DNA of 64,000 nucleotides from Burkholderia savannae (lineage in GTDB: Bacteria; Pseudomonadota; Gammaproteobacteria; Burkholderiales; Burkholderiaceae), in the NCBI RefSeq assembly GCF_001524445.2, contig NZ_CP013418.1, positions 1,860,001 to 1,924,000 of the forward strand. The letters are read 5' to 3'. The translations under genes and the position numbers were made by a program. Each line of letters begins with the position of its first letter. The first letter of the stretch is position 1. Under the pieces are notes generated by a model, which saw only the letters and a list, made by a program, of their open reading frames with translations, did not search any database and had not been told where the DNA came from. Positions 9,130 to 19,300 of this stretch are shown here, piece by piece.

Positions 9130-10358
9130 AGCGCTATCTGCCGTACTGGTCGTACTACGCGCACCAGGGCATGGTCAGCGCGCTGACCATGCAGGGCGTC
9201 GTCGGCTACTTCCGGCATGCGGGCGCCGATCTCGCGCAACTGAGCTGGCTGTCGCTCGCGATGCTGCCGTGGGTCGGCAAGTTCCTGTGGGCGCCGTGGT
9301 GCGAGCGTCATGCACGGCCGCTGCGCGGCAACCGCTATCTCGGCAGCCTCGTCGCACTGCAGCTCTGCATGGCCGCCGTCATCGCATGCATCGGCCTGTT
9401 GCCGCCGGCGCGTGCGGCCGGCGCGATCGTCGCGGCGCTGACGCTGCTGTCGCTGCTGTCCGCGAGCCACGGCATCTATGCGAACGGCATCGCGATCTGC
9501 ACGACCGACGCGCGCAGCCGCCCGCTCGCGAACGTCGCGCAGGTCGGCGGCAGCTATCTCGGCATTCCGCTCGGCTCGTTCGTGTTCCTCGCGATCACCG
9601 AGCATGCCGGATGGCGCTACGGCTTCGCGGCCATCGCCGCGCTGTCGCTGCTGCTCGCGATCCCGCCGCTGCTGATCCGGCAGCCGATGCAAGCCACGCC
9701 CGCAGGCTCGGCGCGTCCGCGACTGCGGTGGCGCGATCTGCGCGGCATCGGGCCCGCGCTCGCGCTGACCGCGGTCTACCTCGTCGCGATGCGCGGGCTG
9801 ATGGCGCTGCAAACCGTGCTGCTCGTCGACGCGGGGCTCGGCCTCAGCGCGCTCGGCGAAGTCGTCACGATCTACAGCACGGTCGCGAGCGGCGTCGGCA
9901 TCGCGCTCGGCGGCTGGGCGATGCGCCGCTTCGGCCCATGGCGCTGCGTTCTGCCCGTGATGCTCTCGTTCCCGCTGATCGCGGGCGTGCTCGCCGCGGG
10001 CTATCCGCGTTTCGGCGTGCGCGAATGGACGCTCGCGTTCGGCGCCGTCAACGTCGCGGCGGCGATCGGCTTCGTCACGCTCTACAACGTGCTGATGGGG
10101 CTCACCCGCCCTCACCAGCCGGCATCCGACTATGCGCTGTTCCAGTCGACCGACATGGCCGTCGCCATGCTGATGTCGATGGCCGTGCTGCGCGTGAGCG
10201 ACGTCACCGGCTATCGCCCGGTACTCGCGTTGCTCGCCGCGCTGGCCGTCGCGAGCCTGTGGCCCGCGATCCGGCTGTGCCGCCGGCTCGCGCGGCCTGC
10301 CGCGGCCGCGCCCTCACCCGCCGTTCACGAACCCTCTCTCGAAACCAGTCATGGATAA
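9126..10358 (+). CDS. MFS transporter, YbtX/Irp8-like
   Basis: A 410-residue inner-membrane protein with about twelve hydrophobic segments and typical major-facilitator features, including a helix 1 start (MKRYLPYWSYYAHQGM), a charged loop around residues 60-75 (CERHARPLRGNRY) and a central hydrophilic loop near 185-200. It is likely to export the siderophore or one of its intermediates, or to take part in uptake; yersiniabactin and piscibactin loci carry comparable MFS genes (ybtX, irp8). Its ATG overlaps the NRPS stop by 4 bp and its stop overlaps the next start by 8 bp, so translation is probably coupled to both megasynthetases. Being sandwiched between the two synthetase genes is a distinctive arrangement. 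Confidence 0.85.
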   Translation: MKRYLPYWSYYAHQGMVSALTMQGVVGYFRHAGADLAQLSWLSLAMLPWVGKFLWAPWCERHARPLRGNRYLGSLVALQLCMAAVIACIGLLPPARAAGAIVAALTLLSLLSASHGIYANGIAICTTDARSRPLANVAQVGGSYLGIPLGSFVFLAITEHAGWRYGFAAIAALSLLLAIPPLLIRQPMQATPAGSARPRLRWRDLRGIGPALALTAVYLVAMRGLMALQTVLLVDAGLGLSALGEVVTIYSTVASGVGIALGGWAMRRFGPWRCVLPVMLSFPLIAGVLAAGYPRFGVREWTLAFGAVNVAAAIGFVTLYNVLMGLTRPHQPASDYALFQSTDMAVAMLMSMAVLRVSDVTGYRPVLALLAALAVASLWPAIRLCRRLARPAAAAPSPAVHEPSLETSHG

Positions 10359-13300
10359 AGCCACCTCGTCCGCGCGCCCGGCCGCGGACCTCGACGCGCT
10401 GCTCGCGACGCACTACCCGCACGGCGAGCCGATCGCCGTGATCGGCCACGCATGCCGCTTCCCCGAAGCGGACGACAGCGACGCGTTCTGGCGCAACCTG
10501 CTCGCCGGCGCCGAATGCAGCCGCCGCTTCACGCGGCAGGAAATGCTCGACGCGGGCCTCGACGCCGCGACGATCGATGCGCCGAACTTCGTTAATGTCG
10601 GCACCGTCGTGCGCGACGCCGACGCGTTCGACGCCGCGCTGTTCGGCTATTCCCGTCAGGAAGCCGAATCGATCGACCCGCAGCAGCGCCTCTTCCTGCA
10701 GATCGTCTGGCATGCGCTCGAGCACGCGGGCTACGCGCCGCGCAACGTGGCGCATCGCACCGGCGTGTTCGGCTCGGCGCGCGTGAGCACGTATCCGGGC
10801 CAGGAACCGCTGCGGATCGCCGAAGTCGCGCAGGTCAAGGGCCTGCAGTCGCTGATGGGCAACGACAAGGACTACGTCGCGACGCGCGTCGCGTACAAGC
10901 TGAACCTGCGCGGGCCGGCGCTCGCCGTGCAGACCGCGTGCTCGAGCTCGCTCGTCGCCGCGCACCTCGCATGCGAGAGCCTGCGCTCCGGCGAATGCGA
11001 CATGGCGGTCGCGGGCGGCGTGGCCGTGTCGTTTCCGCAGCACGCGGGCTATCTGCATCAGCCGGGCATGATCTTCTCGCCCGACGGCCGTTGCCGGCCG
11101 TTCGACGCCGACGCGCAGGGCACGTTCGCCGGCAACGGCGTCGGCGCGATCGTGCTGCGCCGGCTCGGCGACGCGCTGCGCGACGGCGACCCCGTCGTCG
11201 CGGTGCTGCTCGGCAGCGCAATCAACAACGACGGCGACCGCAAGGTCGGCTACACGGCGCCGTCGGCGGCCGGCCAGCGCGACGCGATTCGCGACGCGCT
11301 GATGCTCGCGGGCGTCGACAGCACGCAGATCGGCCTCGTCGAAGCGCACGGCACCGGCACGCCGCTCGGCGATCCGATCGAACTCGAAGCATTGCGCGGC
11401 GTCTTCCATCGGGCGGACGAAGGGCCGCGCTGCGCGCTCGGCTCGGTCAAGGGCAACGTCGGGCACCTCGACACAGCCGCCGGCATCGCGAGCCTGCTGA
11501 AAGCCGTGCTTGCCGTCGAGCGGCGCGCGATTCCGCCGAGCCTGCATCTGCGCAAGCCGAATCCGGCGCTCGGCCTCGACGACAGCCCGTTTTTCGTGCC
11601 CACCGACGCGCAGCCGTGGAACGACGCATCGCGCGTGGCCGGCGTGTCGTCGTTCGGCATCGGCGGCACGAACTGCCATATGGTCGTCGCGTCGCTGCCG
11701 GACGCGCTGCGCGCGGCCGTCGGCGGCAATGGCGAAGGCAACCGCGACGGCGACGGCAATGGCGACATCGACTGCAATGGCGACGGCAAAACCGAAAGCG
11801 AAGGCGAAAGCGAGAGCGAAAGCGACGACAGCCACGCACAGCCGGACGCGGGCGCGGCGCTACTGCTGAGCGCGGCGAGCGAGCCGGCGCTGCAGCGCCT
11901 CGCGCGCAGCTATGCGGATGCGTTGAAGCGCGCGAACGCGCGCGACCTGCTCCACACCGCGCTGCACGGCCGGCAGCTCGATCTGCCGCACCGGCTCGCG
12001 GTGCCGTTCTGCGCGGAGACGATCGCGGCGCTCGACGCGTTCGCGGCGGGCGAAGACGATGCGCTCGTCCATCGCGGCAGCGGCGACGCCGGGCAGATGG
12101 CCTGGCTCTTCACGGGCCAGGGTTCGCACTGGCCGGGCATGGGGCAGACGCTCTACCGGCAGTCGAGCGCGTTCGCCGCGTGTCTCGATCGCTGCTTCGC
12201 GGCCTGCGACGGCGAACTCGACGTCCCGCTGCGCGACGCGATGTTCGGCGAGCGCGGCGATCTGCTCGAACGGATGGACTACGCGCAGCCCGCGATCGTC
12301 GCGTTCGAACTCGCGATGGCCGCGCACTGGCGGGCGCTCGGTCTCGAACCGCAGCTCGTGATCGGCCATTCGGTCGGCGAATACGCGGCCGCGGTCGTCG
12401 CCGGGCATTACGAGATCGAGCAGGCGATGCCGCTCGTCCGGCTGCGCGGCGCGCTGATGCAGCGCTGCGCGCAGGGCGCGATGCTCGCCGCGTTCGCCGG
12501 CGCCGACGCGTTGCTGCCGCTCGCGGCGTGCGCCGGCGTCGACGTCGCCGCGTACAACGACGAACGCCATCTCGTGTTCTCCGGCCGAAGCGATGCGATC
12601 GACACGCTCGCGGCCGATCTCGTCGCGCGCAACATCCGGCACGCGCGGCTCGCGGTGACGGGCGCCGCGCATTCGGCGCTGCTCGATCCGGTTCTCGACG
12701 CGTTCGAGCGCGCGACCGCGCAGTTGAATGCCGCGCCCGGCCGCGTGCCGCTCGTGTCGACGCTGCTCGGCGGGCCGATCGATGCGCACGGGCTCAACGC
12801 GCGCGACTACTGGCGGCGGCACATGCGCGAGCCGGTCCGTTACGCCGACGCGATCCGTCACGCGCTCGCGCAGGGCGCGAACGTGTTTCTCGAACTCGGG
12901 CCGGATGCGCAACTGACGGGCATCGGCCTGCGCGGCGCGCAGCCGGGCGCGCGCTGGATCGCGAGCGCGCGGCGGCGGCAGCCCGCGCTCGCGCAAACGC
13001 GGCAGGCGCTGCTCGAGCTCTATGCGGCGGGCGTCGCGCTACCGTGGGCGAAGGTGTTGCCTTCGTCCGGCCGCAAGCTGCACGCGCCGCGCTATCCGTT
13101 CGATACCGAGCGCTATTGGCGCGACGCGCGGCCGGCAGCGGCCGCCGCACCGCCCGCCGCGCACGGCGGCGATTTCGATCTCGCGCTCGCCGAAGGCCGG
13201 CGAATCGCGGCCACGGCCGCCGCCTCGCTCGATCTGCCGCGCCTGCAACGGCTCTACGATTGCGTCACGCAGTTGCATGCGATCTACGTCGACCGGCTCG

Positions 13301-16300
13301 TGCGCCGCTGCGTCGGCGAGCGCTTCGACGAAGGCGCGAGCGCACTCGGCATCCTGCGCGCGGGCCGTCTGCTGCCGCGGCATCGCCAGTTGCTCGTGCG
13401 GTTGCTGAACGCATGCGTCGAAGACGGCTACTACCGCCGCGACGGCGACCGCTACGCCCCCGCGCTCGCCGTGCCGCACGCCGATCGCGACGCGCTGCTG
13501 CAAATCCTGCGCGAGTGCTGCGAAGGCTTCGACGCGATCGCCGACACCGTCGCGCGCGCCGGGGACAGCCTGTACGCGATGATGCGCGGCGACATCGAGC
13601 CGGTCGCGGTGATCTTCCCGGACAGCGCGTCGAGCGGCGTCGAGGTGCTGTATCAGGAATTCAGCTTCGGCCGCTATTTCAACCAGATCGCCGCGGGCGT
13701 CGTCGCGGGGCTCGTCCGCGAGCGGCAGGCGGGCCGGCGCGCGCATCGCCCGTTCCGAATCCTCGAAGTCGGCGGCGGCACGGGCGGCACAACCGCCTGG
13801 CTGCTGCCGGAGCTCGACGGCGCGCCGAACGTGCGCTACGACTTCACCGACATCTCGCCCATCTTCACGCGGCGCGCCGAGCAGAAATTCGCCGCTCACG
13901 GATGCGTCGACTATCGCGTGTTCGATTTGCAGAAAGATGCGCAAACGCAAGGCTTCGAAGCGGGCGCATACGATCTGATCGTCGCGGCGAACGTGATCCA
14001 CGCGACGCAGCACGTCGGCCGCACGCTCGCGAACCTCGCGCCGCTGCTGAAGCCGGGCGGCCGCCTGCTGATGCGCGAGATCACGCGGCCGATGCGGCTC
14101 TTCGATTTCGTGTTCGGCCCGCTCGTGCTGCCGCTGCACGACGAGGACGCGCGCGGCGGCGAGCTGTTCCTGTCGACCGCGCGCTGGAAGGCGCAATGCG
14201 TCGAGGCGGGCTTCGAGCGCGTCGACTGGCTGCCGGACGACGGCGCGCCGACGTCCGGCATCAGCGAGCACATCGTGCTCGCGAGCATGCCGGGCCGCCC
14301 GGCGGGCGCCGCGTCGTGGCTCGACGAAGACGCCGATCCGCTGGTCGGCCAGCCGCTCACCGACGACGGCGTCTATCTCGCCGACTGGTCCGATTGCGCG
14401 GGCGAGCGCGACGCGTGGCGGCAACGGCTCGCGCGCAGCGCCGCGGAACTCGCGGCCCGCCACGGCGGCGGCCGGGCGGCTCCGGCGATTCGTGCGCCCG
14501 AATGCGCGCCCGCATGGCTCACGCTCGTGCGCCTGCGCTGGTGCGGCAGCCTGTTCGGCGCGGCGCGAATCGCGCTCGACGCGCGCGACGAGGCCGGCGC
14601 GTGGCGGCCGCTCGACGCCGACGCCAATGCCGACTCCGGCCATGGCCACTCCGGCTCCGACGCCCGCGACCTGCCCGCGCCGCAGCCGGCGCGCGACACG
14701 CATTACGGCTGGCGCTGGCGGCCCGTGCCCGACGCGTCGCCGGATGCGAGCGACATCGCCTTGCACGCCGAATCCGCGCCGCTCGCCGACACGCTGCGCG
14801 CGGCGGGCGTCCCGGTCTCGCCGAGCGCCGAGTGCCGGCTGCTCGTGCTTGACTCCGACGCGCATTCGCCGCACGAGGTCGCCGCCGCCTTGCTCGACGC
14901 GCTGTCCGATGCAAGCCGTGCGCCGCTCGTCGTCGTGACGCGCGGCGCATGGAAGATCCGCGCCGACGATCCCGTCGCGCCCGCCCATCGCGCCGCCTGG
15001 GGGCTGCTGCGCGTCGCGGCCGCCGAGCAGCCGGACCGCATGCTCGCCGCGATCGATCTGCATCCGCACGCCGCATGGCGCGATCTGCCGCCGGCGCTCG
15101 GCGCGCTCGGCGCGCTCGGCCACGGCGCGCGCTGGCTCGCGGTCCGCGACGGCCGCGTGCATGCGCCGTCGCTCGCGGCTCAGCCCTACGCCGCGCCCGC
15201 GTTGCCCGCCGGCGGGTTCGCCGACGAACGCTGGCACGTCGTCACCGGCGCGTTCGGCGGCCTCGGCCGACTGAGCGTGCGCTGGCTCGCGCGCCACGGC
15301 GCGCGCCGCATCGCGCTCGTCGCGCCGCGCGCGCACGACGACTGGCCCGCGTTCCAGCGCGAAATCGCTGCGCAGCATCGAGGCGAATTGCGCTGGGTGC
15401 GCTGCGACGTCGCCGAGCCCGCGCAACTGGCGGCGGCATTGCACGCGCTGCACGCTGACGGCGGCGTCGCGGGCGCGATTCATGCGGCTGGCATCCTCGA
15501 CGATGCGCCGCTCGCCGCGCTCGACGCCGAACGCGTCGCGCCCGTGCTCGCGCTGAAGGCCGACGCGGCGCGCGTGCTGCGCGACTGGCTCGGCGCGCAC
15601 GGCGCGCGCTATCTGGTTTGCTATTCGTCGGCGGCCGCCGCGCTCGGCGCGCCGGGGCAAGGCGCGCACGCGCTCGCGAGCGCGTATCTCGACGGGCTCG
15701 CCGACGCGCACGCCGGCGACGAAACGCCGAGCGTGATCTCCGTTGCATGGGGCGCGTGGGGCGAAGCCGGCCGCGCGGCGCAATCCGCGTTGCAGCGCAA
15801 GCTCGCGGAAAACGGAATGGGCGTGCTGTCGACCGCGGAGGGCCTATGGCATCTGGAACAGGCCGTGATGCGCGGCGCGCCGTACCGGCTCGCGATGCGC
15901 GTGCTGCACGAGCGGCTCGACGTCGGCCGCCGCGCGCTGTTCGGCACCGACGCCGATCAATCGCCCGCCCGACTCGCGCGCAACCCGGCGGCGGGGGTTT
16001 CCGCCGAATCCTGCGCACCGGCCGCCGCCGGCGCAACGCTCGCCGCCGAGCGCCCCGATCCGCGCGACGCCCAGGCCGTCTGCCGCTGGCTGACCGCGCG
16101 CATCGCCGCGCAACTGAAGCTCGACGACCTCGCGCAGCTCACGCCGACACGCGATCTGCTGAAGCTCGGCCTCGATTCGCTGCTGTTCCTCGAATTGCGC
16201 AGCGCGGTCGAGTCGCAGCTCGGCGTGAGGCTCGACGCCGAGCGCGCGTACCGCGATATGACAGTCGCCGGAATCGGCCGCCTGATCGCCGAATCCGCGC

Positions 16301-19300
16301 CCGCTGGCGCCGGCGCGCCCGATCCGGCCGCGGGCATCCTCGTCCACGATCCCGCGAACCGCTTCGAGCCGTTCCCGTTGACGCCGATCCAGCACGCGTA
16401 CTGGCTCGGCCGCACGGATCTGATCGCGTACGGCGGCGTCGCATGCCACGTGCTGTTCGAATGGGACATGCGGCACGACACGTTCGACCTCGCGCGCTTC
16501 GAGGCCGCGTGGAACGCGCTCGTCGCGCGCCACGACATGCTCCGGATGATCGTCGACGCCGACGGCCGCCAGCGGATTCTGCGCGACGTGCCCGCATACC
16601 GGCCGCAGCGGCGCGACCTGACGCGCGCCGCCGCCGACGAGCAGGCGCGCGCGCTCGAACGCACCCGCGACGAGCTGTCGTACCGCGTGCTGCCCGCCGA
16701 CCGCTGGCCGCTCTTCGAGCTCGTCGTGACCGAGCTGGACGACACGCGCTACCGGCTCCACATGAACCTCGACCTGCTGCTGTTCGACGTGCAGAGCTTC
16801 AAGGTGATGATGGACGATCTCGCGAGCGCGTATCGCGGCGCGGCACTCGAGCCGCTGCAGATCACGTTCCGCGATTACGTGCTCGCCGAGCACGCACGCC
16901 GCGACGCGCCCGACTGGCAGGCATCGTGGCGCTACTGGCAGCGCACGCTGCCGCAATTGCCGCCCGCGCCCGTGCTGCCGCTCGCGCCCGCGCGCGCCGA
17001 CGATGCGCGGCCCCGCTTCACCACGTATCAGGCGCGCCTCGCGCGCGCGGACTGGGACACGCTCAAACGCGAATGGCAGCGCTGGGGCGCGACGCCGTCG
17101 GCCGCGCTGCTCGCGCTCTTCGCGCACACGCTCGAACGCTGGAGCCGGCATCCGGACTTCACGCTGAACCTGACGTTCTTCAACCGGCGGCCCGACCATC
17201 CGCAGGTCTCCCAATTGATCGGCGATTTCACGTCGGTGCTGCTGATCGATTTCGCGCTCGGCGGCGGGCCGACGCTGCGCGACACGATCGAGCGCACGCA
17301 GCAACGGCTCTGGCAGCGCCTCGCGCACAGCCAGGTCAACGGCGTCGAGCTGATGCGCGAGCTGTCGCGCGGCCGCGCGCACGATCCGCGCCGGCCGCTG
17401 ATGCCGGTCGTGTTCACGAGCATGCTCGGGATGTCGCTCGACGGCCTGAGCATCGACCAGGCGATGACGAGCCTGTTCGGCGAGCCCGTTCATGTGTTCA
17501 CGCAGACGCCGCAGGTCTGGCTCGACCATCAGGTGATGGAAGTCGACGGCGATCTCGTGTTCAGCTGGTACTGCATGGACGACGTGCTCGCGCCCGGCGC
17601 CGCGCAGGCGATGTTCGACGATTACCGGTGCCTGCTGCGCGGCGCCGCCGCGCAACCGGAGCGGATGATGCAGCCGGGGCTCGCGAAGCTGCGCGACGAC
17701 GGCGCATGGGCGGATTTCGAACGTCGGCGCTGGCCGCTGCATGTCGGCAACGCAGGCGATTCGGAAGACCCGGTCGACGCCGGCGTCGATCTGCGCGACA
17801 TCGAGGACGCACTGCGCGCGCAGCACGGCGTGGCCGACGCCGACGCCGCGCTCGCCGAGGACGGACGCACGCTCGACATCGTCGTCTGCGCTGCGCACGC
17901 ATGCGGCGCGCCGCCGCCGTCGCTCGACGCGCCGCTGGCGTTGGCGTCCGCGCTGCCGATGCTCGACGCCGCTCAGCTCGCGGAAATCGATGCGACGTGG
18001 CGCTGGCTCGAAGCGCGCGCGCTGCACGGCATCGCCCGGACGCTGAATCGCCACGGCCTGTTCGCGCAAGCCGGGCAGCGCCACGATCTCGACGACGTGC
18101 AATCGCGCCTGCGCGCGCTGCCGCAGTATCGCCGGCTGGCGCGCCAATGGCTGATCGCGCTCGGCGAGCGCGGCTGGCTGCGGCGCGAAGGCGACGCGTT
18201 CGTCTGCAAGCGCGCGCTCGATGCGGTTCCCGATGCGGCCGAAGCGCTGCCGCAAGCCGACTGGAGCCGCGCGCTCGGCGCGTATCTCGACGCATGCATC
18301 GCGCGCCACGACGCGTTGTTCGACGGCACGCAAGCGCCGCTCGCGCTGCTGTTCGACGACGACGATGCGGTCACCCGCGCGCTGTACAGCGACAATCCGG
18401 CGATCGACTGCCTGAACCGAAGCGCCGCGCAGATCGCGCGCGCGCTCGGCGAGCCGGCGGGCGGGTTGCGCGTGCTCGAAGTCGGCGCCGGCACCGCGGC
18501 GACGACACGCCATCTCGTGCCCGCGCTCGACGGCCGACTGCACGGCTACCGCTTCACCGACGTGTCGACGCTGTTCCTCGACGCCGCGCGCGAACGCTTC
18601 GCCGATCACGCGAAGCTCGACTACGCGATCTTCGACATCAACGCGCCGGTCGATTTCGATGCGCATCCCGAAGCGGGCTACGACGTCGTGGTCGCGGTCA
18701 ACGTGCTGCACGACGCGAGCGACGTCGTGCGCTCGCTGCGCCGCCTCGGGCGCTTGCTGAAGCCGGGCGGCCGCCTGCTGATGATCGAGGCGACCGAACG
18801 CGACAGCGCGCTGCAGATGGCGAGCATCGGCTTCATCGAAGGCCTGAACGGCTACGAAGACTTCCGCACGGCCGACGACAAGCCGATGCTCGATCTGCCG
18901 TCATGGCGCGACGCGCTCGGGCAGGCGGGCTTCACCGTCGAGCTCGCGTGGCCGGAGCAGGAACGCAGCCCGCTGCGCCAGCATCTCGTGCTCGCGCGCG
19001 CGACGCACGTCGGCCGGCTCGAGCCCCGTGCGCTCGAACGCGAGCTGCGCGCGCGCTTCGGCCGCGCGCTGCCGCCCGCGCGCATCCGGCAATGCGAGCG
19101 CATCGATCGATATGCGGACCGCGTCGCCGAGCGGCATCGCGAAGCGGCCGACGAAACGCCGGCCCGCGCGGCGCGCGCGCCCGTCGCGCCGCCGCGCGAC
19201 CCGCACGCACAGGCCGCGCTCGAGCGCAGCGTCGGCGAAGCGTGGCAGGCGCTGCTGAAGTGCCCGATCCATCGCGACAGCGACTTCTTCCAGTCGGGCG

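Noticed and set aside
5808..10358. Long plus-strand frame overlapping the NRPS in another frame
   Set aside because: Its first three quarters are Arg/Ala-rich shadow translation; only the end is real and belongs to the MFS gene starting at 9126.
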